A stretch of DNA of 64,000 bases, from NCBI RefSeq assembly GCF_003259255.1, contig NZ_QGOL01000013.1:1-64000 (forward strand), read 5' to 3'. This document shows, piece by piece, positions 9,775 through 19,933 of the stretch. Position 1 is the first letter of the stretch. Each line of letters begins with the position of its first letter. The notes beneath the pieces are model-generated. The model was not told the DNA's origin. It was given only the letters and a program-made list of their open reading frames with translations, and did not search any database. A program made the position numbers and the translations under genes. The stretch is from Algoriphagus litoralis. GTDB taxonomy: Bacteria > Bacteroidota > Bacteroidia > Cytophagales > Cyclobacteriaceae.

Positions 9775-10920
9775 TCAAATAAGATGTGCGCCCGAACTGA
9801 TGTTGATTGGGATGAATTCCGGAATTTTTCCAAATGCCTTCATATAAGCTTCAGTCAAATGGAGTTGGAATGTGTCCAAGGCAGCATTTTTTACAAGGTT
9901 GATGGTACAACCTCCAAAGCCCCCACCCATCATTCTGGAACCTAAGACTCCTGCTACTTCCCATGATTTCTCAGCCAATAAATCAAGTTCAGGACAGCTG
10001 ACGTTATAGTCATTGCTCAGACTATGGTGTGAAGATTTGAGTAGAGTGCCGAAGAGTTCTAGATTACCTGATTTGAGAGCCAGTGCAGCTTCATGGACAC
10101 GGTTGCATTCGGTGATGATGTGCTTTGCTTTTGGAAATAGAGTCTTGGGTAGGATTTTTTCTACATTTTCCAATTCTCCTGGGCCTAGATCTCTCAGTGT
10201 TTTTATTTCTGGGTATGAAGTCTGCAGTATGCTGACGCTTTCTTCGCAGGCTTCTCTTCGGTCGTTGTAAGCAGTATCGGCAAGGGTATGTTTTACCTTT
10301 GTATTAACCAATAGCAGTGAATATCCCTCCAAAATCACCGGTACTTCCTCATGGGTAGTAGTCCTGCAATCAAGTAGGAGGGCCTTATCTTTTATACCAA
10401 ATGCAGAGGCGTAAGGATCCATTATTCCGCATTTCACCCCTGCAAACAAATGCTCAGACTTCTGGGCATAGAGTGCCAAGGATTTTTTTGAAATTTTTAA
10501 ATCCAGTAGGCCAGAAAGTGCTGTGCCAATCGCAACTGATAAAGCGGCTGAGGAAGAAAGCCCCGCGCCTACCGGAATATTTCCTCCGATAACCATATCA
10601 AACCCCGAAATGGAATAGCCTGCCTGATTCAGCAAGGTTACCATTCCCATCACATAGGTCGCCCAATGTCCTTTTTTTGGGGAAAAAGCCTCCAGATCAA
10701 ATTTGAACTCCTGATCAAAATCGAGTGAATACAGTCGACAGACTTTGAGCTCGTTTTTTTGAATGGCTACCCAAATTCCATTCTCCACAGCCGCTGGAAA
10801 AACAAATCCTTCCTGGTAGTCGGTGTGTTCCCCGATCAGGTTGATCCTTCCCGGAGCGAAAGCAATTAAGGGGATGGTGGAAAAGTGAGACTGGAAGGTT
10901 TGGGTGGTGTGATGGAGCAT
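9775..10920 (-). CDS. galK: Galactokinase
   Basis: 381 residues, normal length. All three GHMP-kinase motifs are seen: the galactokinase signature PGRINLIGEHTDY near the N-terminus, the ATP loop PVGAGLSSSAALSVA, and GGGFGGCTINLV near the C-terminus. KCGIMDPYASAFG contains the catalytic aspartate. It phosphorylates alpha-D-galactose with ATP, the first committed Leloir step. galT and galE are not in this window. It follows the LacI gene by about 100 bases on the same strand, so co-transcription or shared control is likely. Confidence 0.95.
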   Translation of the reverse strand: MLHHTTQTFQSHFSTIPLIAFAPGRINLIGEHTDYQEGFVFPAAVENGIWVAIQKNELKVCRLYSLDFDQEFKFDLEAFSPKKGHWATYVMGMVTLLNQAGYSISGFDMVIGGNIPVGAGLSSSAALSVAIGTALSGLLDLKISKKSLALYAQKSEHLFAGVKCGIMDPYASAFGIKDKALLLDCRTTTHEEVPVILEGYSLLLVNTKVKHTLADTAYNDRREACEESVSILQTSYPEIKTLRDLGPGELENVEKILPKTLFPKAKHIITECNRVHEAALALKSGNLELFGTLLKSSHHSLSNDYNVSCPELDLLAEKSWEVAGVLGSRMMGGGFGGCTINLVKNAALDTFQLHLTEAYMKAFGKIPEFIPINISSGAHLI

Positions 10921-11022
10921 TAGTAGAGTTTGATTGCACAGAAGTGAATGGTAGGTTTTAAAAAGTAAGTAGTGTCAGTAGTCCACTTACTATTTACTCT
11001 ATGCCATTTACAAAATTCAAGA

Positions 11023-12054
11023 TTACTTCTCCTGAAAATGCCTGGAGGACTTCCTTGGTACCAAAGTAGTCTCTAATACAATGGAGATCGGATCTTCTGA
11101 GGCTAAGCCATCCAGCTGATCCAAAAGATGAGTCACGGCAAGTTTTCCCATTTCGTAACCGGGTTGTGCCACAGTAGTGAGTGGAGGCTCGACCACAGCA
11201 GCTGTCGGGTTATTTGTAAATCCAGCCAAAGCCATGTCCTCTGGAATTTTGATGCCCATGGACTTCCACTCAGTCAGTACATCTACTGCAACTGGATCAA
11301 TCATACAGAAAACAGCATCTGGTCTTGGCACCATTTCGGCTATTTCCCTCGCTACTCGCACATTATCTTCCAAAGTCAAATCGGAGATTTTAATCAACAA
11401 TGGATCTTTCTCAATCCCATATTCCGCGAGTGCTTTGAGATAACCTTCTTTCCGTTTTTTGGAAATGTACATGTCCTCTGGACCGGATACATAGACGATC
11501 CGGCGATTGTTTCCTTCCAAAAGATGGTGGGTCACCTGATATGCTCCTCCGGCATCGTTAAAGGTCACTTTAGAAACCGGGATATCTTCCTGGACCCGGT
11601 CAAAAAGCACAAAATTAATTTCCCGATTATAGAGGTCATAGAGGTGATCAAACTGGTTGGTTTCCCGACTTAAGGAAATCAACAAGCCATCCACCTGACT
11701 GGAAACTAATGTTCTGATATTTGCCTTTTCCTGTTCGATAGACTCGTTGGATTGGCAGATCATGACATTGTAGCCGCGCTTATTGGCATAGTCCTGAATT
11801 CCACTGATGCAGGAAGCAAAAAAATGTGAGGTAATCTCCGGTACAATTACACCCAGAGTTTTGGACCGACTGATTCGCAAGCTTTGCGCGAGCAAATTGG
11901 GCTGATAGTTCATCTCCTTGGCCATTTCCACGATCTTCCGCTTGGTCTCTGGATGTAGTTCAGGGGAGTCTTTGAGCGCTCTTGAAATAGTGGAAACAGA
12001 TACGCCAAGTTTCTTCGCGATCTCCTTCATCGTAATTTGATGACCTCTTTTCAT
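11023..12054 (-). CDS. LacI family transcriptional regulator
   Basis: 343 residues. N-terminal helix-turn-helix (ITMKEIAKKLGVSVSTISRA) and hinge region (YQPNLLAQSLR), then a periplasmic-binding-protein-like sensor domain beginning at KTLGVIVPEITSHFFA. The hinge and sensor are complete, so it should bind a sugar or sugar phosphate. It sits upstream of galK and the ThuA-fusion gene on the same strand. A 12-base LacI-type near-palindrome lies 119 bases upstream of its start, and a better copy precedes susC at 54350. I infer autoregulation and possible control of both loci. Confidence 0.92.
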   Translation of the reverse strand: MKRGHQITMKEIAKKLGVSVSTISRALKDSPELHPETKRKIVEMAKEMNYQPNLLAQSLRISRSKTLGVIVPEITSHFFASCISGIQDYANKRGYNVMICQSNESIEQEKANIRTLVSSQVDGLLISLSRETNQFDHLYDLYNREINFVLFDRVQEDIPVSKVTFNDAGGAYQVTHHLLEGNNRRIVYVSGPEDMYISKKRKEGYLKALAEYGIEKDPLLIKISDLTLEDNVRVAREIAEMVPRPDAVFCMIDPVAVDVLTEWKSMGIKIPEDMALAGFTNNPTAAVVEPPLTTVAQPGYEMGKLAVTHLLDQLDGLASEDPISIVLETTLVPRKSSRHFQEK

Positions 12055-12172
12055 GTGATAATTAGTTGACTTTTAAGGCCACATGAAATCTCTGCCTAGC
12101 GGATCATTACCTATTATGATCAATTGTCCGTTATGCTTGATTTCATACTCGTGCTTTCCTAATCTGTAATGT

Positions 12173-12184
12173 GCAATCGTCTGC
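12173..12184. promoter_or_regulatory. Candidate LacI-family operator upstream of lacI
   Basis: GCAATCGTCTGC, one mismatch from the centre-CG palindrome typical of LacI-family operators. It differs by one base from the reverse complement of the site at 54350-54361. Position relative to a transcription start is unknown. Confidence 0.45.
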
Positions 12185-12219
12185 GTTGGCACAAATTGCA
12201 AAAAACTTTATAAAAAATG

Positions 12220-13200
12220 CTATTCTTGATAAACTGTAAATAAAACAGTTTCACCCACTGCTCTCAATGATCTGGTGTCTATCAGGTCCATATTGTCCTG
12301 ATGCGTGTGATGATAGTGTCCAAATCCAAAGTCCGGAGAGAATTCAATGATGTCAATCGTAGGTATTCCTCCCCATTCATTGATGAAGGCATGATCATCC
12401 AGAATTTCTGGAGCATCCTTTTGGATAAAAAAATCTGAATGTCCGAGTTTGGCGGCATTAGTCCATACTTTGGTGAGAATTCCTGAGGCATATTGCCTGG
12501 AATAACCTTCCCGATAGAATTTGGCATTTTTTGCTCCCACCAAGTCCACCAGGATGCCATAATAGGCGGTGTAATTTGGAGTATGCTTGTTTTTGGACCA
12601 ATACTGTGAGCCATGACACCACCAAAATTGCTGGGCATTGTTCGGAGTTCTGGTATTCTCTGGCTCACCATCATCTTCCCCATCAAATAAAATAATATCA
12701 ATTCCCACCTCCGGTTTTAGCTCTTGCGAAGCGATTGTTCTAGCGATTTCGATCAATACACCAACTCCGGATCCGCCGTCATTTGCTCCATCGATTGGTT
12801 CATTCAGACGCTCGGTGTCCTTGTCAGCGATTCTTCGGGTGTCCCAATGTGCCGCTAGTAGGATTCTTTTTGTAGCATTGGGATTGTATGAAGCGATGAT
12901 ATTGGTCAAATCCCAAGTCAAACCATCATAGGTTTTTGCTTGAAAATCCTGTTTTTGGACGCTCCATCCATAGCTTTCCAGCTTAGCAATCATCCAGTCT
13001 TTGGTAGCAGCATGACCTGGAGTAGCGGGCACTCGAGGACCAAAATCCACTTGTTTTTGGATAAAAGCATAGGCCGAATCTGCATTGAAAGTAGGGTAGG
13101 GCTTGGGGATTACTTCTTCTACGACTGTTTCGGTAGTTTTTTCACCATTACAAGCCCAGGCAAAAACCAGCAATCCAATCAGCCAAAATCTATTCTTCAT
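12220..13200 (-). CDS. M28 family peptidase, glutaminyl-peptide cyclotransferase-like, lipoprotein
   Basis: 326 residues from the ATG at 13200, which opens a lipoprotein leader ending in FAWAC. The domain starts with [13 protein letters not shown], typical of secreted bacterial glutaminyl cyclases. Likely metal ligands are in [25 protein letters not shown] and the late HYHHTHQD. The family either trims peptides or converts N-terminal glutamine to pyroglutamate. The glutaminyl-cyclase-like arrangement makes the second more likely, but this is inference. It overlaps the end of cysS by 11 bases on the same strand, so the two are translationally linked. Confidence 0.82.
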   Translation of the reverse strand: MKNRFWLIGLLVFAWACNGEKTTETVVEEVIPKPYPTFNADSAYAFIQKQVDFGPRVPATPGHAATKDWMIAKLESYGWSVQKQDFQAKTYDGLTWDLTNIIASYNPNATKRILLAAHWDTRRIADKDTERLNEPIDGANDGGSGVGVLIEIARTIASQELKPEVGIDIILFDGEDDGEPENTRTPNNAQQFWWCHGSQYWSKNKHTPNYTAYYGILVDLVGAKNAKFYREGYSRQYASGILTKVWTNAAKLGHSDFFIQKDAPEILDDHAFINEWGGIPTIDIIEFSPDFGFGHYHHTHQDNMDLIDTRSLRAVGETVLFTVYQE

Positions 13201-14683
13201 ACGCCCAATCAATTTTATCTTTCATGTCTTTGACCACAAATCCCATTTCTTTCAGTCCTGCCCGAATTTCATCCACTTTCGCATAGTTGCGTGCGGTTTT
13301 AGCTTCGGAGTAAAGCTTTAACAGTAAATCCAGCATGGAGTTTTGCACATCGCTCTTCTCCTCGATCAATCCCAAAATATCCACCACGAAAGTCACGAAG
13401 GTTTCCTTCATTTTGGCGAAAACTTCTTCTCCCAAAGCAGCCGCTGATAGCTGTCCGGTGAAGATGGAGTTGATCTTTTTCAACAGATTGAACAAATGCC
13501 CAATCGCCTGTGCTGTGTTGAAATCATCGTCCATCGCACGATAAGCAGATGTGATACTCTGCTCCACTTGCTTGATCTGTTCTTGGTCAAGTTCAACTTC
13601 TGGATTAGGAATGAATTCAATCGCCCGTGCAATCCGAAGTCCGTTGATGATCTTTTTGTAGCCTTTTTGCGCCGCTTTCAAGGCTTCATTGGAAAAGTCC
13701 AAGGTGGATCGATAATGCGCAGTCAACATGAAATAGCGGATCGTCATCGGGCTGTAGGCTTGCTCCAGAAGTTTGTGATTTCCGGTGAAAAGCTCCTGCA
13801 GGTTGATGAAATTCCCCAAGGATTTGCCCATCTTCTGGCCGTTGATGGTGATCATATTGTTGTGCATCCAGTATTTGGCCGGATCGTGGTGATTGCAGGC
13901 GTTACCCTGAGCAATCTCGCACTCATGATGTGGAAACATCAAGTCCATTCCTCCTCCGTGAATATCAAATTGCGTTCCGAGGTATTTGGAGCTCATGGCT
14001 GTACACTCCAAGTGCCAACCTGGAAATCCAACTCCCCAAGGAGAGTCCCACTTCATGAGGTGCTCGGGAGAGGCGTTTTTCCACAGTGCAAAATCAACAG
14101 CATTCCGCTTTTCGCCCTGACCATCCAGATCGCGACTTCCGCTCATGAGTTCTTCCAATACCCGACCAGAAAGCTTTCCATATTTGTAGCTTTCGTTGTA
14201 TTTCAGCACATCGAAATAGACCGAACCATTGACTTCATAAGCTAGGCCTTCTGCCAAAATGGCTTCTACCAAGGCGATCTGCTCGGGAATATGGCCCGTC
14301 GCTCGTGGTTCGATGCTCGGTTTCCAGGTATTGAGCAAAGCCATGTCCCGGTGATACGTGTCAGTATATTGCTGGGCCACTTCCATCGGTTCTAGCTGCT
14401 CGAGCTTTGCTTTTTTGGCGATTTTATCTTCTCCTTCATCTGCATCTCCCTGCAGGTGTCCTACATCGGTAATATTTCGCACATAGCGAACCCGATAGCC
14501 AAGATGTGTTAAATACCGATTTACGGTGTCAAAAGTGACCGCTGGACGGCCGTGACCCAAATGCGCATCGCCGTAGACTGTCGGACCGCAGACATACATT
14601 CCGACAAAGGGAGGGCTGAGCGGTGCAAAATCTTCTTTCTGACGGGAAAGGGTGTTGTATAACTTGAGATGATGGGATTTCAT
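13190..14683 (-). CDS. cysS: Cysteinyl-tRNA synthetase
   Basis: 497 residues from the ATG at 14683. An upstream in-frame start would add an 11-residue tail with no match to the family. Class I signature AHLGHGRP (HIGH-like) and [10 protein letters not shown] (KMSKS-like) are present, together with zinc-site elements ([21 protein letters not shown]). It charges tRNA-Cys with cysteine. The downstream M28 gene begins inside its last codons. Confidence 0.96.
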   Translation of the reverse strand: MKSHHLKLYNTLSRQKEDFAPLSPPFVGMYVCGPTVYGDAHLGHGRPAVTFDTVNRYLTHLGYRVRYVRNITDVGHLQGDADEGEDKIAKKAKLEQLEPMEVAQQYTDTYHRDMALLNTWKPSIEPRATGHIPEQIALVEAILAEGLAYEVNGSVYFDVLKYNESYKYGKLSGRVLEELMSGSRDLDGQGEKRNAVDFALWKNASPEHLMKWDSPWGVGFPGWHLECTAMSSKYLGTQFDIHGGGMDLMFPHHECEIAQGNACNHHDPAKYWMHNNMITINGQKMGKSLGNFINLQELFTGNHKLLEQAYSPMTIRYFMLTAHYRSTLDFSNEALKAAQKGYKKIINGLRIARAIEFIPNPEVELDQEQIKQVEQSITSAYRAMDDDFNTAQAIGHLFNLLKKINSIFTGQLSAAALGEEVFAKMKETFVTFVVDILGLIEEKSDVQNSMLDLLLKLYSEAKTARNYAKVDEIRAGLKEMGFVVKDMKDKIDWAYEE

Positions 14684-14892
14684 AGGATGTATGAAGTACG
14701 AAGTACAAAGTACCAAGTACGCGATTTAATCAATTTTTGATTTGCGATGCAAAATAGCGGATTCAGGCTGGGAAATGAAAGGGGATTAACCTGTCGTTCC
14801 GGTTAACTTTTACAAAGATCTTTTTATTTTTTTGCTTTTAATTCGAATAACTATTTGATCTAGTTACCCAATTCTTCTATCCAATACTAAAT

Positions 14893-14925
14893 AGAAAAAC
14901 CTCCGATCCCATTCGAACCGGAGGT
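14893..14925 (-). terminator. Terminator of purH
   Basis: Arms ACCTCCG (14899-14905) and CGGAGGT (14919-14925). On the minus strand the hairpin is followed by a run of T. It is 36 bases past the purH stop. Confidence 0.75.
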
Positions 14926-14960
14926 CTTGATACTGAAATCTTGATACTTGATACCTCAAA

Positions 14961-16487
14961 TTAATGCTTAAAATGTCTCACTCCGGTCATCACCATTGAC
15001 ATGCCGTGAGCGTCACAGAAGGCAATGCTGTCCTGATCTTTGATTGATCCGCCTGGCTGAACGACTGCAGTGATTCCTGCTTCGTGCGCAATCTCCACAC
15101 AATCAGGGAATGGGAAAAAGGCATCGGATGCCATTACAGCACCTTTCAATTCAAAACCAAATTCCTTCGCTTTGATGATTGCTTGGCGCAAAGCATCTAC
15201 TCTCGAGGTCTGACCTACACCACTTGAGAATAACTGCGTGTCATTGCTCAGAATGATCGTATTGGACTTGGTGTGCTTGCAGACTTTTGCTGCAAATACC
15301 AAGGCATCCAATTCTTTCTCGGTCGGTGCCACCTTAGTCACTACTTTAAAATCAGCTTTTGTTTCGGTTGCCAAATCCTTGTCCTGCTCAATGATTCCAT
15401 TTAGCAAGGTTTTGATCATTTTGGTGCCCGGCAATGCCATTTTCTGACGAAGAAGAATTCTATTCTTTTTGCCTTTTAATACTTCCAAAGCTTCCTCGGT
15501 GAATTCCGGGGCGATCAAAACTTCGAAGAAAAGCGAATGCATCTCTTCAGCAGCTGCCTTATCCACAGGTTGGTTGGTTACCAAAACGCCACCAAATGCT
15601 GAGGTGGTGTCTGCTTCAAATGCTTTTTTATACGCTTCCTGAACTGTAGGGGCCAAAGCCACACCGCAGGCATTGGTGTGTTTTAGGATGGCGAAAGCTG
15701 TTTCTCCTTCAAATTCAGCAATCAAATTCACCGCCGCATCTACGTCGACCAAGTTGTTGTAAGAAAGTTCTTTGCCATTTAATTGGTCAAAAAGTGCTTC
15801 CATGTCTCCATAGAAATGAGCCGCTTGGTGCGGGTTTTCTCCATAGCGAAGGGCTTTGGCTTTCGTTTCGGATACTTTCAATGCAGGAATATTTTCTACC
15901 TGATTGAAATAGTTGAAAATATGCGTGTCGTAATTGGATGACACTTGGAAGGCCTGCGCAGCAAAATATCTGCGATCTTCGATAGTAGTACCGCCGTCTT
16001 GCTCGGCAAGTTTTGCTTCCAGTTCACTATATTGCGCTTTGGAAGCAATGATGACTACATCTTTAAAATTCTTCGCTGCGGCACGAATTAAGGAGATGCC
16101 TCCAATATCGATTTTCTCAATAATATCTGCTTCAGACGCTCCAGAAGCCACAGTTTCCTCAAATGGATACAAGTCTACGATTACCAGATCAATAGCAGGA
16201 ATGTCAAATTCGGTAGCCTGATCTTGGTCACCTTCATGGTCCCTTCGCTGAAGAATTCCGCCAAATACTTTTGGGTGAAGTGTTTTCACTCTTCCTCCGA
16301 AAATGGAAGGATAACTTGTCAAATCCTCTACAGGGATCACTTCCGCGCCTTGTTCTTCGATGAACTTCTGTGTGCCCCCTGTGGAGTAGATCTTCACACC
16401 ATGTTGCTTGAGTAGGGCGATGATCGGCTCGAGGTTGTCTTTGTAATAAACTGAAACTAGGGCAGATTGTATTTTTTTGATGGCCAT
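14961..16487 (-). CDS. purH: Bifunctional AICAR formyltransferase / IMP cyclohydrolase
   Basis: 508 residues, full length. The N-terminal MGS-like cyclohydrolase domain has STGGTQKFIEEQG and GGRVKTLHPKVFGG. The formyltransferase domain has the catalytic Lys-His in ILKHTNACG and the C-terminal GVRHFKH. It catalyses the last two steps of de novo purine synthesis (AICAR to FAICAR to IMP) in the cytoplasm. It stands alone with its own terminator. purN, another purine gene, lies 5.2 kb away on the same strand. Confidence 0.97.
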   Translation of the reverse strand: MAIKKIQSALVSVYYKDNLEPIIALLKQHGVKIYSTGGTQKFIEEQGAEVIPVEDLTSYPSIFGGRVKTLHPKVFGGILQRRDHEGDQDQATEFDIPAIDLVIVDLYPFEETVASGASEADIIEKIDIGGISLIRAAAKNFKDVVIIASKAQYSELEAKLAEQDGGTTIEDRRYFAAQAFQVSSNYDTHIFNYFNQVENIPALKVSETKAKALRYGENPHQAAHFYGDMEALFDQLNGKELSYNNLVDVDAAVNLIAEFEGETAFAILKHTNACGVALAPTVQEAYKKAFEADTTSAFGGVLVTNQPVDKAAAEEMHSLFFEVLIAPEFTEEALEVLKGKKNRILLRQKMALPGTKMIKTLLNGIIEQDKDLATETKADFKVVTKVAPTEKELDALVFAAKVCKHTKSNTIILSNDTQLFSSGVGQTSRVDALRQAIIKAKEFGFELKGAVMASDAFFPFPDCVEIAHEAGITAVVQPGGSIKDQDSIAFCDAHGMSMVMTGVRHFKH

Positions 16488-16802
16488 TTAGGTAATGGAT
16501 TTGGATGAATTCGTTGGAAGGCACAAAGGTAGGAAAAATGAGCAAGCTGGAAACCTTTGAAGTTTTGGAAACCTCTGGGGATTTGAAAAATCTGGCTTTA
16601 TTTTTCTCTAAAAGAGCTTCAGCTATCCATTGCTTTGCTTGAATTTTTTAAATAAAAATTTTTTCGGCAATAGTCTCTCCAATGCAATTTTTCTGTTTCT
16701 TCAAAAAGAATGGTCTGATTTTCAAAGTTCTTTCTACCCTTGATCTCCAGACCACTTCTTTCAAAGAATTAAATACAGGATCATAACAATTGTAGCATCG
16801 TT
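16488..16802. other. Intergenic region, nothing recognised
   Basis: About 315 bases between the start of purH and the stop of the next minus-strand gene. It contains A/T runs and should hold the purH promoter. I see no coding frame, RNA gene or convincing repeat. Confidence 0.4.
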
Positions 16803-18629
16803 TTAGATCTTAGATTTATTTTCAGCCAGGAATTTTTTGATGTTTTCCCCGAGTTCATCCAAAGGTTTGTCATCACCATTTTTAGCGAATTCTCGGGTAT
16901 TAATCGTATAGGCCCAATCCATATTGTCTCCGTTGGATACTGCAAGAGTACTAGAACCCGGTGTGCTGCCTGCCCTTGCAGCGCCATTGGCTCTTCCGCC
17001 TGTTCCCCAGACTGCATGGTGTCGGATAGTTTGAACCATGGCATGAGCAGAGGATGCCATCCCGCAACTTCCAGCGGCCACTTCCTTAATCATCCCATCT
17101 CCACCGTATACATTGGGGACCAATTTGGAACTGGTCACATGCACCGGACTTAATCCAAGCCCTGTACTCTCAGTGACCACCTCATTGTTGGCTCTGGGTT
17201 TCGCTTCAGTTGGCCACACTTTGACTTCGGTGACATTGATTTTGTCCAAAACTTCTTTTTTTAGAAAGCTGAAATAGTCTTTTCCGCTCACCTTTTCGAC
17301 GATCAGTGAGAGCAGACAATACCCGTAATTACTGTAGTTGTCTTTAGTACCGGGTTTGTCTGCCAGATTTCTCTTTTTGTACATATAGGTTGCCAAATCC
17401 AGCTTGGTAATGGCCTTGGTCAGACCCTGTGCTACCGCGACATCTCTCATTTTGTAGGTCGGATCAAAGGTGTCTGCATCGAATCCTCCCAGGTTTTTTA
17501 GGAGATGGTCGACAGTGATATCATCACTTCTACTGTCTTTCGGATTGGTGAAGCCAAGGATACCATACGCACTGTCGCTGAGGTTCAGTACTTTTGGAGT
17601 CTTTTCCAGCAAAGCATCAATAGCAGCATGAACAAAGAGCTTGGAACAGCTAGCAAGCAAAAACCGGTCGGAATTTGCTGCTGTTTTGTACACTGTTTCT
17701 GCCCAAGTAAACGCTTTATTGTACTTGATGACTCCTGCTTTTCCCAGACAAAACTGCGCATAACGGATTCCATGCTTTTGCATGAAGGCTTTGAAAATGG
17801 TATCCAACCCCTTGGTTGCCAAAATTCCAGTGCCGTTTGTTCGCCAAGTTCGAGGATAGGGAATATGCGAGCTTCCGAAAATCACGGAAAATTTTGCGCT
17901 ATTCCCTATACCACCTGCATCCACATAATATGGAATGAGTCCGGCTTTGGTCTGGGAGTCAAATGCTTTCTGGTAAGAAGAAGGGCCAATATTATGATGT
18001 GCCACAAATTTTCCTCGAATACGGTCTGTAAACATGGAGCAATAGTGATTGTCCTCAAATACTGACACCATGTCTGGAGAGAATCCTGGTATCTGGATGC
18101 AAGCATCGAATTGCTTTTGATATTCCGAGGCGTTCTGTTCAGAATAGACGAGCCATTTTACGTTTTTCGGGTTGCTCACCCAGACTCCGGCATACCGTCG
18201 GTCAGCAGAAGATCCATAAGCAGCAAAAGTGTGAAGAATCAAGTTGTCCTCTTTGGCATTCTTGTTTTCTTGGTCAAATTGGGCCTTGTTCAGTCCATGT
18301 TTTGCGATCATGGCTGCGAATTTTACTTTTTCAAAAACTGTGGCAAAAACAGCATTGCTTCCTGAGCCTGTAACTGAAATCAATCGAGGTACATAACCCT
18401 TGGGAACCCAAGTATTGAAAAAGTTCTGATACCCTTGGGGGTTGATACCATGGGCCGCGACAAATGCCGGTCCCGCTTCTTTAGTCCAAACCGCCGCATA
18501 TCTTGGGCTGGAAGATGAACCATATACACTGAGGGAAATCATTCGAAATCCCTTTGCAACAAACTCGTTGAAATTGGTTTGATGCTTGGCGCCAGTGACA
18601 CCATGATAGGCAACAAATGGTACTGACAT
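16803..18629 (-). CDS. Five BTRD1-like repeats fused to a class C beta-lactamase-fold serine hydrolase
   Basis: 608 residues. Residues 1-253 hold five repeats of about 50 residues with a shared pattern: His-Gly or similar, an F-x-x-x-x-x-x-G turn, then a strand such as SVYGSSSSPRYAAVW. This matches the bacterial tandem repeat domain 1 found in fungal polyglycine hydrolases. From about 295 follows a penicillin-binding/beta-lactamase fold with the nucleophile motif SCSK (Ser327, Lys330) and the YSN motif (Tyr432-Asn434). Family knowledge: the fungal relatives cut polyglycine linkers in plant chitinases. Function here is unknown. No signal peptide is visible, which is odd for such an enzyme. It is not an antibiotic beta-lactamase on present evidence. 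Single gene between long spacers. Confidence 0.8.
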   Translation of the reverse strand: MSVPFVAYHGVTGAKHQTNFNEFVAKGFRMISLSVYGSSSSPRYAAVWTKEAGPAFVAAHGINPQGYQNFFNTWVPKGYVPRLISVTGSGSNAVFATVFEKVKFAAMIAKHGLNKAQFDQENKNAKEDNLILHTFAAYGSSADRRYAGVWVSNPKNVKWLVYSEQNASEYQKQFDACIQIPGFSPDMVSVFEDNHYCSMFTDRIRGKFVAHHNIGPSSYQKAFDSQTKAGLIPYYVDAGGIGNSAKFSVIFGSSHIPYPRTWRTNGTGILATKGLDTIFKAFMQKHGIRYAQFCLGKAGVIKYNKAFTWAETVYKTAANSDRFLLASCSKLFVHAAIDALLEKTPKVLNLSDSAYGILGFTNPKDSRSDDITVDHLLKNLGGFDADTFDPTYKMRDVAVAQGLTKAITKLDLATYMYKKRNLADKPGTKDNYSNYGYCLLSLIVEKVSGKDYFSFLKKEVLDKINVTEVKVWPTEAKPRANNEVVTESTGLGLSPVHVTSSKLVPNVYGGDGMIKEVAAGSCGMASSAHAMVQTIRHHAVWGTGGRANGAARAGSTPGSSTLAVSNGDNMDWAYTINTREFAKNGDDKPLDELGENIKKFLAENKSKI

Positions 18630-19183
18630 AATAATGTGTGTTAAGTGAGAAAAAAAAAACTAAAAAAGCCTTTGGCTGCCAGGATCGGCCTGAGTCAAAA
18701 ACGTTGAAAATTAGATAGTAAAAAATCTGTAAGCAAAAAAATAAAATACTTAAGTTATTATAAATCAATAATTTGAAAAATAAATATTATTAATTCATAT
18801 TAAATCAATACTACTTAGGTGATGCTTCGATTGCCGAAATTTTTTTGAATCTAGTCATTAGAAAATGATTTGCTTTATCTCACCCTTTTCGTGTCTGATT
18901 TTCCAATCCTAGCTCTACCGAACCAAACTAGTGGATCCTGAAATGATTCAGCCAGTGATCTTAGTTTTGCAACGCGCAAATGTATTCAAGTTGAAGAGTC
19001 AATTATGATCCATTCTCCAATGTGGGACAATTGCAAATTTCAATACATGGTTTTTCAGAAAAGAGAGGGAAGGCTTAGTGTGGCCTATGTAAAATTTTGC
19101 CTAGTTAAAGCTATCTCGGAAAGTGTATTCAAAAAAGAAGCCCAGCACCAGATTCTACTTTTTCTCTTCCTTTGAACCTTAAA
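18630..19183. other. Long intergenic region
   Basis: Upstream region of the BTRD1/beta-lactamase gene, AT-rich close to its start (a run of ten A/T-only bases and dense TAAT motifs). No frame looks coding. A small inverted repeat TTTGC/GCAAA occurs at 18966-18980, but there is nothing else to support it. Confidence 0.4.
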
Positions 19184-19214
19184 TAAAAAGCCCTAAGTGA
19201 ATCCTAGGGCTTTT
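19184..19214 (-). terminator. Terminator of the aquaporin gene
   Basis: Ten-base perfect arms AAAAGCCCTA (19186-19195) and TAGGGCTTTT (19205-19214) with a nine-base loop. The minus-strand tail is T-rich. It lies 41 bases beyond the aquaporin stop. Confidence 0.85.
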
Positions 19215-19254
19215 ATTGACAGGTTAGATGCTGGAATTTGATTCTATCCCTTGA

Positions 19255-19933
19255 TTATTCACTGCTTAGGTATTTGTAAACCACCCCAGCTAGTGCCGCA
19301 CCAACGATTGGAATGAGGATGAAAACCCAAAGTTGAGCCAATGCCCAATCGCCGACAAAAAGTGCCTGACTGATACTTCTCGCAGGATTTACTGAAGTGT
19401 TGGTGACAGGGATGCTGATCAGGTGAATCAAAGTAAGTGCCAATCCTATGGCAATCCCTGCAAAGCCCTTGGGAGCCTTTGTATCAGTTGCCCCTAGGAT
19501 CACCAGCAAAAACATAAATGTCATTATGAGCTCAGTCACAATAGCCGCTGTCAAAGAATATCCTCCGGGTGAATGGTCTCCAAAACCATTTGCTGCAAAT
19601 CCTCCAATTTCACTTCCGTTTCCGGTGGCAATCACATAGAGGACTCCAGCAGCTGCGATTCCTCCCAAAACCTGAGAAATCACGTAGGGAAGGATGTCTT
19701 TGCTGCTGATTCTGCCTCCCATCCAAAGCCCGATCGTCACAGCTGGATTCAAATGTGCTCCCGAAATGTGTCCCAAGGAGTAAGCAATTGTAAGAACAGT
19801 AAGCCCAAAGGCAAGTGATACACCTATTAGACCGATTCCAACTTCAGGAAATGCCGCAGCCAACACTGCACTGCCGCAGCCTCCAAGCACCAGCCAGAAG
19901 GTCCCGAGAAACTCTGCGAGATTTTTTTTTCAT
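19255..19933 (-). CDS. Aquaporin (MIP family, AqpZ-like), N-terminus broken by a poly-A frameshift
   Basis: The MIP body is intact: both pore motifs NPA ([12 protein letters not shown] and TSVNPARS), six hydrophobic helices, and the arginine after the second NPA. The in-frame part as given begins only at a GTG at 19890. Codons upstream read [13 protein letters not shown], the normal AqpZ N-terminus, back to a poly-A tract. The natural ATG at 19933 precedes nine A residues (19930-19922). With eight A residues it would give [14 protein letters not shown] in frame; with nine it does not. So the protein needs a one-base correction, slippage, or a truncated start that removes most of helix 1. Family role: passive water or small-solute channel in the inner membrane. 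Confidence 0.85.
19922..19930 (-). repeat. Nine-base poly-A tract directly after the aquaporin start codon
   Basis: On the coding strand the ATG is followed by nine A. Such tracts are prone to replication and transcription slippage, and to base-calling error. It is exactly where the reading frame changes. Confidence 0.85.

Noticed and set aside
13496..14245. Long plus-strand open frame (249 codons)
   Set aside because: Entirely antisense to cysS, which has all class I synthetase motifs; the frame is a codon-bias shadow.
16803..18629. Antibiotic-resistance beta-lactamase
   Set aside because: Repeats of the polyglycine-hydrolase type and no signal peptide; SxxK and YxN are shared by many serine hydrolases.
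18966..18980. Inverted repeat TTTGC-AACGC-GCAAA as a regulator site
   Set aside because: Short arms, several hundred bases from any start codon, no second copy found.
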